DNA from: Dipetalonema caudispina
Lineage: Eukaryota; Nematoda; Chromadorea; Rhabditida; Onchocercidae
DNA length: 64,000 bases
Direction: 5' to 3'
NCBI GenBank assembly: GCA_013365325.1
Contig: JABVXV010000067.1
Location: 62,001-126,000 of the forward strand
The notes below the pieces were generated by a model. That model saw nothing but the letters and a program-made list of their open reading frames with translations, was not told the DNA's origin and ran no database searches. Position 1 is the stretch's first letter. Each line of letters starts with the position of its first letter. Made by a program: the position numbers and the translations under genes. Shown piece after piece: positions 1-18,197 of this stretch.

Positions 1-3000
1 TAAGCAAAAATAATATTTTGACTTTTTTAATGAAATATTAAATAAAGAAAAAGATAAGACAGGTAGATAAGTGAAGGAATAGCAGATCGCCACACTGATG
101 ATACTGCTGATTTACTAAAATCCATTAACAGCTTGAAATTTATGAGGAAGAAGATAACCGATTTTTCTTCGTACTCACAAACACCCACCCACACACATCC
201 ACCCACACACATCCACCCACACACACATACACATACACACACACAAACAGATTTTTCCACCATCGCAAAATGTTCATCGTTTTATTCTATCAATTTTTTG
301 TGAATATTAATATTTCAATTTGAAAATTTCGAAATTTCTAAAATTTTTTTTGATTGACTTAACTGTGAAAATTGGATCTTTTTTAGTTTCATTACCGTTG
401 CCATCGTTGCAATCTTAATATTTATGAAACTGCACAAATATTTTAGTCTACTCATCGCTCGAATTCTCAAGCTAAATTAGATTTTAAAGGTAATTTTTAA
501 AGTAACTTTACCCAATCGTAATCACTACCATGATAACTGTCTGTCACAATGATCGATTATCAATGCTATGATTATCATTATTATTTCCTTTAACATTAGA
601 ATACTGTTGCTACTGCTATCATTCTGATAAGATCCCTTTAAGTAGTTCAGTTTATAAAATTAAGGGAAAATGATAGTGGGATGCGCAGGTTGTATCAGAT
701 TAATTATCATCGATGGCATTAAATTTCCTTGACCTCTCTGTAAGAAATTCAATCTTCCATATCTATCTTATCTATATTTTTATGAAAATATTAGCTGAAA
801 AAAAAAAAGTTTCTAATTGAGAACTGAAAATGTTTGTAATATTTTTTCCGAAAATATTTTTAAATAACTGTCTGCATTTCAATATATTTAGTAGTAATTT
901 TAATATATTTAATAATGATTTTTAATATGTTTAATAATGATTTTAGACAAAGCTGAATTTAATGAATTGGATTGAACTGGTTGGCACTGAACTAAATTGA
1001 GTCATATTAATTATTTCTATTAATCATATTTTTGCTCGCGTTTTATTGTTTTTTGAGGAGAATTCTCACGTGCCCAATCGACAACCAATTGTATTGTTTT
1101 GTTACTCAAGTAAGAATTTCGTGAATTTTTATAGAATACTGATATTTAATGATTTTGAATTTTTTTTTTTTGCTCTGTAAACGATTGAAATAAAAGCAAT
1201 TTTTTATCAAAGAAAGAATTTCTTTGGTTCTATTGTCAAGTGCCATCTGATGACCTTTATAGAGAGATGTTCTCCGTTGATAACTCCAAAATGGAATCTT
1301 AGTTCTGCGCAAATTGATGTAAATTTTCCTTTTAACTGAATTGAATTTCTGCAGTTTTTTTTTTTTTTCAGAGAAAAGCATCCTAAAAATTCTTATGATA
1401 TTTTAAATGGAAATAAAAAGGATTGTTCTGACCTCATTGTAAGAGGCCTGTTGCTAACGAAATATAACTGGGACCATTCAAAATAACAGCTTTATATGTT
1501 TCATCCATTCCGAACTCACTGCTTTATAAACACTTCAAAATGACCGCTGGCTATTAATAATCATACTTAAAAGTCACAACACAGTATACCAAATGTTTGG
1601 CTTCTTGAAGATTTTAAAACTGGCGTTATTTTTCGTTTCAACTCTAACCAACCATCATCAGTTTGATAGAGCTCAAGTTGATTTTATAATATTTTTATTG
1701 CAAATTTTTCAGCACAAATTATTTGTAATTTTTTAAATTCATTTTGATAATACGAAATGAACCCCTCATTTACGCATACGAGAGATTTTTGTACTTATAA
1801 ATCCAAATCCGTTAATTATATTCTATCTTCGACAACTACAATTCATCGTATGTAGTATATATGCTTTTTTGATGACCTTGTCAACAAAAGATTGATGTTT
1901 TTCGATCATCGCACGGCAACCACGTTCCTTTCCATCCTCTCTTACCTCTTCCTATCCTCAGATACTTGCTCTGTACAGGTGCAAAACAACCATTAACACC
2001 TTTCTTATCGTCTTACCAAATGTCGGCATATTTCCTCTTATAAATTTGATGACAAAAACGGACCGATTTGGCGGACAAATGGATTAATGGAGGCGTTTAA
2101 CAGATGTCAACAGATTGGATGTAAAACATATTTTTGAGGCATGCTCATTTACATAATTACTAAGGTGAACTGTATACTACAGTATCCTTATCATGTTGAA
2201 TTATAAATTATTTAATGGAAAGAATGGTTTTAAAAATGACAAATGATCAAATTTAATGAAAAATTAAAATCAAAATGAACAGCTTCAAACTCAAATTAAA
2301 ATTAATACAATTAGGATTTGATATGAATTGAAATGGGATTAGAACAGAGGAATCTGAATCAGCATTGTAACTGAAAAAGAAACAGTTTGAAATATGCCAT
2401 GTGAAAATGAAAAACCGGAAAGAATGGATTGAAAAGAATTTTTCTCCCTAATTTGTAACAATACATTGAACTGAAACAGATTGAAACTGAAATATGCAAT
2501 TCAAACAACTTGAAATAAATTGGATTAATTTGATCTTAATTTAATTTCTTATGATTGAATGAGAGTGAAAAAGATCGAAATCAGTTTAGTGAAAGAATTG
2601 TTTCAAAATATTTCTCCTAAAAACTAGACATTTGAATGAGATTTAAGATAGGTTCACTATTGTTTAGGATAAGATTAAAATAATTATTCATTTGGCAACT
2701 AACCGATAACTGCGAAAATATAAGTACACTGAAAAGAGAATAGAAGGGAATGGAGGATAAAATCAGGGAAATTGCCTTCAAATATACATATTAGTATTTT
2801 TACGGGACTGTCTGGAGCCAACAATTTATTTATGAGGCATTAACTAGTCTGAGAGTTGCCTGCTCTTAAGCAGAATTTACATGGCTAACAATTTATGTTG
2901 TAGAAATTATTGGGAGGCTATTTGTTTTAAGTTTACATTTCATTAAAACTATTAGTAATTTGTAACGAAGTGAACTAAAATAAATAAAGCGAAATTTAAT

Positions 3001-6000
3001 TGAACTTTTATTTTTCATTTTTCATTTCCTTTCGTGCGTAAAAAAAAAAATTGGATGATTCACTAGATGTAAATTGGCCTGAATTATGATTGACTGGATA
3101 TTAAAATTAAACTGAATTTAATAAGATATTCAATTCTTTGATAAAACAATGATGGGAAATGTTTTATACAATAATGTAATTATTCCTTTTTTTTCTTTTA
3201 TTAAGAGATAAAAATTTGTAACAAAAAAAAAAAAAAATTAAATTGAAGAATTCGAAATATTAAAATCAATAACTAGCAAATTGTTTGTATGTATCTGCTG
3301 ATGTATCCTTCATCTTTTAGGACAGGTAGACAATCTTCGACCTATTAAATATCTTGTGATTGTTAGGACATTATTGCTATCATTATTATTACTATAATAA
3401 TAATATTATTATTAACATGTTCTTATTGATATGGTTAGCATTACTAATCATAGATTTTGTTATTCCACAATTCAGATCTTTTGTTAACAGTGAAAAATTG
3501 ATTGGAGATAGATTATTAAATGGTCAGTAAAAATGAAGGAAAAGCCGACAGGAAAGATTAATTGTCCTTATTGGCTAGTGAAAATCAGAGGAGTTCATAA
3601 AATCACTAATGTTTCCAGCAATGTTTCAATGATTATTACAAAACGATCAATCAAAATTCGATGTTTTGTTAATCAATCATCATTTCTAAAAGTTTGCCTT
3701 GCGCATTGTTCCAAGAAACAGTTGTGCTTATGGTGCTGCCTAATTGCTTTATCAGAAGAAAGGAGGAAAGGAAAAAATGAAGAGTAAGTGGATTGAGAAT
3801 CAAAAAAGGTCAACTGAATAGAATAATGACCGATAGATTTGGATAAAGATAAAGGTGAAACAATGAAGAAGCAAAAAATTTTGAGTTTGAAATTGAATTT
3901 AAATGTTTGCAAAAAATAAAGCAAGAAAGGTTAAAGTTTGGCAAAATTATTTCCTTCGGAATAAAACAGTTTCATTGCACGATGAATATATATGAAAGAG
4001 CAGATTAAATGCTTTCTACAATTTCAGTATATCAAATTTTCAGTTAAAGAATGTTTGCTTCTATTTTTTGAAAGTAAAGAACTATTTTAAAAGTAGAAAA
4101 ACTACAGGAAATGATTGCTTCAATATTTCCAGGTAAACGCATTATTTATGTAGGTGTCGAGAATATATCTTAGTAAAATTAGCATCTCTGACTGTTTTTT
4201 ATTTGTAATTTCTTGAAATTTCATTTAATAAAAACTTTAGGATGAGATATCAAACAATCGGTATGCTATACAAAAAGTGAGGACAAAAATTAGATAAGAA
4301 AACTGATTGGAAATTAGATAAAGAAGAAAAAATCCATCCAGTATTCAATATCATTTTTCATCAAAATCATTCTAATATTGACGCGCAAATTTAATTTTCT
4401 CATATAATCTGCAAAAATCAATTATACATTTTCTCTTCGCCGAAAAAAAAATTTAATCCTCAAACAAACAATTCAAAAAAAAGAAGACAAGGAACAAATG
4501 ACAAAATTTATGAATTGCTTTTTGCAACTTTTTTGTATAACAATGCAATAACATATAGTGAAAGAAAAAAAGGAAATTCATTTCTTTTTCATCGACAAAT
4601 TTAGGTTAATTGTATTTTGTTCAGTGATTTCAGTGGGAAAATATGAGATTCTATTAATTTGAGTCTATCATTGAATTTCTTCTTCTGTTTTTTCAACTAT
4701 TTCCTTGCGAATTTGCATTCAAATTTGAATTTAAGTTTTACTTTTGGAATATAAGCCAATATTTACATGTAATCTATCTATTTGCAAGTAGTGGGGACAG
4801 TTATTACAGATATTTTGATTCTTATTTCTTTTCACTCATTGAAATGTGAAATGAAATTCAATATTTTAACTTTATTGAATGATACCAACACTTACTGTTG
4901 GGTTTTAAATTTAAACCTTCTCCATGGCAATAATTAGCCTAGATTTGAAGTTTGTTTCTATGCTGATGTTCCAAATTTAGCTGGATCTAAAAAGAATTAT
5001 AAAAGTTTAATTCGAGTAGAATCTAGTAAATTCCTTATGAAATTAAAGTGATAAATATCAGGGAAATTAGAAAATCGTTTGGCTAATCTGATCTCTGACG
5101 AAATGAAATTAAAAATTTAAAACAAATTTTTTCGTTCCTTCATTTATCTATTTCCTGAAGTTAATTCGAAGTTTGTTGTAAAAAACTTCAATATTAAGGA
5201 TTTAAAAATAGAGTTTAAAAACTTGAGCTACTGATAATCTTCCTACTAACAGTCAATGGAAATATCTTTTTAATACAATTATCCCGAGATTTTCGCTTCC
5301 CTAAAGAATTGCATGAATTGAAACGAAGTGTCAAACGGCATGTTGCACATACGCAAACAAATGATAAAGAGATGTGAGGTGCCGAAGCTCAGATCTTCCG
5401 GGAGAGAACTCTAGCGGCATACATCAAAGATTCCGGCAGAAACGATGGATGAAAGCGATCTTTATCATAATTTATACTATCATATCATCATTTGACACGC
5501 TTCTTAGCATTGACCAAAAGAAAAGGTCATGTGTAATTTGAACAAGGGATCATTTATATTATTAGAAAATGAAAGAGGAAGTGATAATAACTAATTATGC
5601 TAAAGTAAACGGAAAAGAATTGGCGAATTGAAGGAAACAATGATGTCGTTGTTGAAAACAAAATGATGGCAATAAAGAAAATGTTGTTGAAGTAACAACA
5701 TATGTCCTAAAACCTCATCGTCGTTTATTTCTTTCAATGAAAAAAAAAGACGGGGATTGGCGTAAATTTAGAAACAAAAATTGCTTAAGATTATCTATCA
5801 ATTTAATTTAGTTATTCCAAAAATACAATTTGAAATTTTTACATTAATTATCTGCAAACAATTTCTCAATTTCATCAAATAGGAAGTTTATAAATTGAAA
5901 TTTAAGGTTGGAAACAGAAAATGATCGAAATATTATCAAAACAATAGTGGCAACATAATCAAAATACTGATCTATTGTGATAGATTGATCAATTAATTAT

Positions 6001-7500
6001 TAGGACATAAATGTTCATAGTTAAGATAAATTTTTTTTTTTTTGATAAAGAAAAACTTTATCTGATATTGTATCTATGGAAGTAATTAACTTGATAAAGA
6101 AGATCTGCAGGAGATGTACAAGAAGCAAATTATTTCAGCTATACAACAAATGGTCATTTTGATTGAGTGAACCGTTTTATTGGTGTAAATTGAGCTCATT
6201 CCTGCTGTGCCATGTTGTGCTATTGTTGTTATTCATTGAACCAAGAAGCATTAAATACTAGAAAGTAGGTAAATCTGCATATATACCTTTTAATTGCTAA
6301 TGGTACTTTAAAAATGAAATAATCACTGTCAGTTCATTCTTCACATCATATCCTGTAAACGATGACGATTATTGTGATGTCGCAATAATGATTGATTCAA
6401 GTTAGTTCATAACTTTACAATGCTGAACTTTCTCAAGTAAATATTATTTCAGGTGGGAAAATGCCGAAATACGATAAATGTAAAATCTTCTTCAATTATA
6501 TCAAATTAGTAATGCAAAGTTGAAAAATGAAATTTCCTCGTCTTGATTATGAGTAATCTAAAAAGTGAGGAAGGTTATACAAATAGATGTATTGGAATGA
6601 ATTTGATTTTTTCTTTTTGCATAAATATTTAATTAAGGAGTTATAGTATTCAGCAGTAATCTTTCTACATTATCATCTCTTGACCTTTTACTTCTTCACC
6701 ATCTTTATTTTTGATGTCACTGTTTGAAATGTCAATCGACAAGGGCTAAAAGAGTAACGAAGAAAATGGAATCCCATTAATACTCTTCCACTTAAAGCAG
6801 GATTTCTATATATGGGAAAAAATCGCATCCTAAAAAAAGATCAAAAGAGATCATTCGGGATTCGGGAAAAAGTAGATGAAAAAACAAACTAGCTTCATCT
6901 AAGATTCATATTCTTTTTCCCTCACGTGATGTCTGCAAACTTTCGAATACAATTTAAATTCAGAATCCATCCATCTAACTTAAAACTTTAAAAATAAGTT
7001 GGACAGGACTACAATAAAACAAATTTAAATTACTCAAGAATTTATTAAGCACACATAAAAAATTAGCAAATTTACTGCCAAGAATTTCGAGATGAAAATA
7101 ATCAAGTGAATTAGACTGAGGATTTGTTTTCCGATGAAGCGTTCCGGATTGTGCATCCAAAGTATGCTGCTAAAAAATGTTTGAATGGAAAATAATGCAA
7201 AAATATTCATTCCATGCGTTGTTAGTTGAGCGAAATCCGATGCGCGAATTTTCGAATTTTTCCGCATCGGCAGCTGTTTTTTGAAAATATGAAGGGACTA
7301 ACAACTTTCAACAAACACCCTATCACTCCTGAGATATCCCAAAGAAGTAACTTATAAAATGAAGAAAATGCAGAAATTGCATGACTTATTCACCCGTCAA
7401 ATGCAGACAAGATTTGCAGGGGAATAATTTATTGTTGAACGTTGATGGTATCCGGAAAATTTCTCACAACCGCTTTTGTCCGTTACGTTATCTGTCATTA
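1..7500. other. AT-rich gene-poor stretch
   Basis: I see no convincing exon on either strand. The stretch holds a CA-rich microsatellite near its start, several A or T homopolymers, and degenerate TTGAA/AACTGA-rich sequence around 940-1000 and 2220-2560. A less AT-rich block at about 1870-2110 has no long open frame and contains TGACCTTG at 1873-1880. Confidence 0.5.
180..247. repeat. CA/CCCA-rich microsatellite
   Basis: Interrupted CA dinucleotides are mixed with CCACC and CATA variants, directly visible in the sequence. The 78-codon minus-strand frame across it (Cys/Val repeats) is an artefact of the repeat. Confidence 0.9.
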
Positions 7501-7530
7501 CCGTATCACGGAAATACCAGGAGAAGATAA

Positions 7531-7962
7531 TTAATGATAAGTGATGGCATATGATAAGATACTGAGAATGGGTGCCAACCGCCTATTTTTCGTGAATTTA
7601 CGACCGGAAGATAAAATTGTATTGAGTAATGATTGATTAATGGAATCTTTCTTGAAGGTCATCAAAAGTTCATGCACTCTGTTCTTCTTCGTCCCGCTAT
7701 GTTGTAAATATTGCTTGGAAGCAGAATAGGGGGGTGAGAAAGGTGAAGGAGAGCAGATTATCATATTAATTACATTTTGGACATGGAATAAATTGGTAGA
7801 AAAAGTATTTTCATAGTTGATGCCATTTCCGGAACATGATACAATGAGTGTTTCGAAGATAAACAACAAGAATAGACCGTGAATGAGCAGTATTTCCGGT
7901 ACTAGAACGATGTAGTTATGATAATAATTAAATTTTATTATGATAAACATCGTCTTTCGCAT
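7531..7962 (-). CDS. Candidate secreted peptide precursor (143-codon ORF)
   Basis: This is an uninterrupted 143-codon frame. Residues about 18-43 are hydrophobic and could act as a signal sequence. The C-terminal half is polar, with potential dibasic cleavage sites: KK at 92-93, KK at 104-105, G-R-K at 120-122 and RR at 127-128. A 14-residue stretch lies between KK and the G-R-K, and would be C-terminally amidated if this were a neuropeptide precursor. The codon content of the second half looks more coding-like than the surroundings, but no splice or trans-splice signal is convincing and I recognise no family. It could be a chance ORF in AT-rich DNA. Confidence 0.25.
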   Translation of the reverse strand: MRKTMFIIIKFNYYHNYIVLVPEILLIHGLFLLFIFETLIVSCSGNGINYENTFSTNLFHVQNVINMIICSPSPFSPPYSASKQYLQHSGTKKNRVHELLMTFKKDSINQSLLNTILSSGRKFTKNRRLAPILSILSYAITYH

Positions 7963-8399
7963 TTCTCGCTAAACTTATTTTACTGAAACAACAAGAAAAT
8001 AAAAAAGTTATTGTTTCATAACATATTCTGATAAAAAGTTTCCTGAATTTATCAGATTAACAAGATCGGTGCAGAATAGTTTAAGCAAATTGTCCAACCT
8101 ATAAAAATAAATAATGAAGCAAGATAAAAAATGAACTGAAAATGGAACTAAAGCAATGAAGTGATCATCGATTAAGTATTTTGTAGTAAAGAAACTAAAT
8201 GTTAGATGAGCCATTAAAAGTGACATTGAAGTAAGTATTAACGAATAAAATATATAAGTAGAACAAGGTATTTTGAAGTATGGAAGATATATCGATTTAC
8301 CGCTAAAGAATCGAATATTCATTTCCTGAATAACCTTCGATAACCTACCCGTTAAAGGCATTCTTCAATAAAAGGTTAGTAAATCTTAACTTTCATCTT

Positions 8400-10320
8400 T
8401 ATACCTCAAAAGTGCGAATCCTTTGCTAAATGAATTTAACGACCGCAAACAATATTTTCAACCCTAACAAATCCAATAAAAAGATACGGTGAAAAAAACC
8501 TATCAACCGTCCAAATCAGTCATTATTTGGCGACGCGTATATAAAATGGCGGTACTGAGTAGTACTGTGACCATAGTTAAAAGCAATTCTTATAAAATCA
8601 TCCATTAATGCCTTATCAGATCGGTGTACAGCTTTTTTATTTCATATCTTCCACAACTACTATAGCAATTAAATTTCAAGTTCCCAAACGAAACGAAATT
8701 TTGTAAGGTGTATTTAAATTTTAAAATGTTTCAGATAATTTAATATGTAATGCTTCCAAGCGCTGCCGGAATTTTTCTATGTCTATTATTTGCATTTAAT
8801 ATCGAAATTTGAAAATTTGTACATTTCAATTTCCAACACTGCGTGAAAAATACATTCACTATTGCACAGTTTTGGATTACAGAATTAATACGCTGTTGTA
8901 ATAATGTTTGTTCATGTCGATCCAGGTGATGGATGTAATACAGAGTCAGGGGTTATTCTTGTCCTTCCTCATTACTTGCTGATTTGGTTAGCAGATGTCA
9001 AAGATGAAGCTAATCTGGTTGACCTTGTCCATTACCTTTAACAAGACGGCATGCTTCTTTGGGCGGTACAGTTAAAAGAGACGAGTAGTTTGTTAGAACA
9101 TTATGTACCACATATTCTTAGCTTTACCCTTTTTCCCCTTATATCTCACCAAAACCTCTCTTGTCTTTCGCAACTGTCCCTTTAACATGTTAGTTTGATA
9201 AATCCAAGGGACTTATTTCAATTCATCTGACCTAATTTCAATCAGTTTTTCATTAACTTCCTTCAAAACGCCTCATTTAAATCGAAATTTTTGCCAATAG
9301 TAATTAACATTAAGTCATTGATAATTAGAAAATTACGCTACTTTTTGATAATGCTTATGTCACATGCAATAATTCTAAATGATCGTTTAGGCACCAGCTT
9401 AATTAGAATGAATTACACGTCCTTTCACTTCCTCGAAAAAGCTCAATATTGATAATATGTAGTAAACCAATGACTCTGTCGTTACTCTTTCCCACTGTAC
9501 AACATCCCATAAAAGCCAATTCTGTCTCGTTTCGTTGTCTGAAGACAACATGAAATTTGCATACCATCGCCGCTAATTTAGCTATGTAGCTGACAGAAAT
9601 ATCATCCCCTTTTTTTCCTTTCCGAGGTTACGCATCCAAAAAGGTAGTAAAACATTTTTTTGCCACCTTTTTCTCACACTCTTCTTCTAGATTATTGTTG
9701 TAGGCTCGGATATATCAAAAATAAGTGTGATGATTTGAAGAGAGATATAAATGTACTGCTTGATTCCCGCTTCTTTGCTTCAGAAATCTGTTTCCCGCGT
9801 GAACTTATTATCATTGTCATTTCTACTCCTTTATCACTATCACATCACATAGCCACTGCCTACCGCTACGGTTTTTGTTTTTGGAAATTACAAAAGATGA
9901 AATTTACTGCAACAACCGTCCTTTGTAATCAATCAATCCAGCAGGTAATCAAATCATTGCAATAACCAAATCGGATAGTTCTTTCTAGTACAGATTATTG
10001 AGGTATATAGAGTCATTTGTAAGATGGACTTCAATTAGATAACGTGTAGTATACATTATTACAGTTTACAATATGTTAGGGATCATAGGAAGACTACTGA
10101 AAGGATGAAGAAATGACAATAATTCGACCCCTTTATTATCATCCTGACGCAACGTGCGACCCTTTATGGATGATCTTCATCACAAATTTTTGTTGCGTAA
10201 CTGAAAGCAATTTGTTGGTGATGTGATTGTGTTGTACTTACGAATTTAAAAAAATGCTTAGGAACTCACGTCAATATTCTACAATAATCAGAGCTAAAAA
10301 GTTGATCATCTTATATATCA
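8400..10320. other. Intergenic, no gene seen
   Basis: No exon-like stretch with consistent splice signals was found. A less AT-rich block at about 8920-9090 contains a second TGACCTTG (9020-9027). The 101-codon plus-strand frame at 9660-9965 has a donor-like CAG/GTAATC near its end, but neither its composition nor its context supports a gene. Confidence 0.45.
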
Positions 10321-10329
10321 TCAGAAGGA

Positions 10330-10467
10330 ATGTGGGAAGAATATAAGCAAGAATTAACCGAACAAAAACAAGCGTTATTTAGGACAAGAAACGAAGTTAA
10401 GAAACACCAAGTACAGCACGACCCTAGGATGTATCAATTGACTCAATCAATAGAAGCTTATTTCTGA
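10330..10467 (+). CDS. Candidate 45-aa charged coiled-coil-like ORF
   Basis: A splice acceptor (ATATATCATCAG, ending at 10324) is followed five bases later by an ATG that opens a 45-codon frame. The product is rich in Glu, Lys and Gln (it begins MWEEYKQELTEQKQ) and looks like a short amphipathic or coiled-coil helix. It ends at TGA 10465-10467. It could be a trans-spliced small gene, or the last exon of a longer plus-strand gene, because the frame stays open from the acceptor. I do not recognise it. It lies tail-to-tail with the kinase gene on the other strand. Confidence 0.3.
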   Translation: MWEEYKQELTEQKQALFRTRNEVKKHQVQHDPRMYQLTQSIEAYF

Positions 10468-11243
10468 AATATTCCTTCCGCACTTCTGATTTTTCCTATT
10501 TATTACTACATATGCCAAAAAATATACTAAATTATGGAGTTTTGGCATAAAAATTTCGTTTTTTTTTTGAAACCAAAACTTCATTATCCGAGTTTCAGAT
10601 AGTACAAGTATTTTCCTCAGAAAATAAAAATAAACTGTACTTCAATCCGTCAAACAAGAAAAATAATGTTTTTTTCCCCTGTGATAACAATGTATAAGCT
10701 TAAGTATGCAAACATTAACCAGATAAAAAATTGTTTGACTTGATATATCTTAGAAATAGAAAAAAATTGAGAAATTACTGCAAAACCACCGCTTTGATAG
10801 ATCTGAAAAACAAGGGAATAAAGTATCTCTACTATTTCGTATTATCATGATTTCAGGATGACCAATGAATAAATTTAACCATTTTGCCAAAAACCGGTAG
10901 AACTTTTCACTATGGAGTGGGAACTACCTTCAAAAAATTTTACCGATATTTCAGGTAAAGATTCCAAGATTGTTTCCTTACCAAATATCAAAGAATCATG
11001 CCATTTACTGCCCACAGCCAATAATCATTTCAATACAAGTAAAAGTATAACAATCGTACTATTTTAAGGCATGCGTTATAAAACGGATAAGCAAAACATA
11101 GGATGCGAGTAGCTTGCATAGAAATTACAAGCTTTACTGGTTCTAAATGCTGACAAATACATTAGTACTATCAAAAGACCAATGAAATCTTTCAAAATGT
11201 TTTCATAATTCCCATAAAAAATAAAAATAAGTCTGTGTTTCTT

Positions 11244-16433
<5,190 letters not shown>

Positions 16434-17545
16434 GTTGGTATCAAGACTAAAATTAAATAGATAAACCATGCTACACTAGATCTAAATCAAAATTAGCTCT
16501 AAATAAGGTTTTGAGTGAAACTACATACAATACTGCCACGCAACATCATTCCACCAATTATAACAAATCACATGGAAAAACACTATTTAACAGCATACAG
16601 AAGACTATTTTATTAACATATATTAATTAAAAAGAAAGCAAAACTAGTTATATCTCATATAACATCAATAATGAAGTATGATAACTTAACGATCCTGTCT
16701 TAATACTCTTCATTTTCTTATCGCACCTTCACTGTTTAATAACGTCCTTACGTCATTCACCTTGTGAAAGAGTGCCAGAAATTTTTAATGGGAGGAAAGT
16801 CTAAGGTTTGAAAGGGAAAGAGCTTCGGTATTTCTGTAAAGAGAGGCATCTGCAAGAATAACCTAAAAGAATATGAAAAAAAGTGACTAAAAATTTGCGA
16901 CTCATTCCTTAGACATTTGTCATCTTAGAATATCATCTAGCAGCTTACATTACCATAGAGTACCAGTTTATGTTACAATAGATCCAAAAGTATGAGAAAT
17001 GAACATTAAGAACACATAACATACTTAAATATCCGCTACTTATGGCCTGTTAAACGACTTATATGTAAATTTTCGTGTAATATCCGCGGTATGCAATGAA
17101 TTAAAAATAAATTCCTTGGCCTATACAGTTAAATTTGAGCCATATATCGAGCTAAGTTTAACTATAAAAGGTCGAGAAAATGCTCTAGAGCGTGTATGAC
17201 CTATAATCTCGGAAAGGAAGAAGATAATACATATATGGTAGGAATGATGTCTCTGTCGAGAAGTGCAATAGACACCCAACGAATATGACTAAATGCATGC
17301 GAAGATATGCAAATTATACATCGTCTAAAAATTAAACAACCTACAACTCCAACCTTTTTTCCTCCTCCGGAATTACCGTAAAATATGAATCCACCAACAG
17401 GACAACTTTTTAGCAAGTACAAATGCTTCTTGAGCAAACAATGAATTGACTAATTTCTACAAATATCACTATCCCATCTATTATTGTAAGTAGATTAGAA
17501 GAAGAAATTTCTTGATATCTACTCACATACATCACAAATTATCCG

Positions 17546-17818
17546 TAAATTGAACAAAAATCAATTATTAACAATTCGGAATTTGGCCAAGACACAACTG
17601 TTGAACTCACTGCTAGGCATCTTATGAACTTGGCCAAATTTCCAAACAACCTGATAAGGGAACATGAAAGACACCTGAAAGATCTTTTCAAAATTCAAAA
17701 AATCCCTCCGAAATTGGACTCGCTGTGCAAAAGATGTGTCCCAGACTATTTGTATTTTGTTAAAATCCGGTGGATATTTATATTATATATGCTATTTTCT
17801 AAATTTTTTCTTATTTGA
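17546..17818 (+). pseudogene. Possible Rpr2/Rpp21-like fragment
   Basis: A frame open from 17546 to the stop at 17818 contains LTARHLMNLAKF, then a basic helix region HERHLKDLFKIQKI, then SLCKRC and VKIR. This order resembles RNase P subunit Rpr2/Rpp21, where a basic helix precedes the first CxxC of a zinc ribbon and a V-x-I-R strand follows. The second CxxC was not found downstream before the phospholipase gene on the other strand. The first ATG is at 17624, and no strong acceptor lies upstream. It may be a decayed copy, a single exon, or a chance match. Confidence 0.22.
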
Positions 17819-18197
17819 TGACATTGAGAAGTATCTTGAAAATTTCCTACTTCCCGCGAGCAATAGTAGAACACATTCCTTTAATTTGATCAGAAAAGAT
17901 TGCTTTTAAACGATGAGGAATGATCAGAAAATTGATCATTTAAATGTAATTTGTTTACTTCACTGTCACTAAATTACTGTAAGCATTCCTTACTTAATTG
18001 CATATTTACAGTTCTGGTTGACAATTAATTGTATAGTAGTTATCCATGTCTTATCATGTTAACCAATATTTTTTGATATCATCGACAGATTTCTTATCAT
18101 TTTATTTTATTGCGCACCATATAGACAATATTTAAGTGTTCAAATAGTTTTAATCATTTTAAAGGTAATTATCTAACAATAATATCATTTAATCGTT

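Noticed and set aside
8008..8361. 117-codon minus-strand hydrophobic ORF
   Set aside because: Phe/Leu/Ile/Ser-rich composition typical of AT-rich non-coding DNA; no convincing splice partners.
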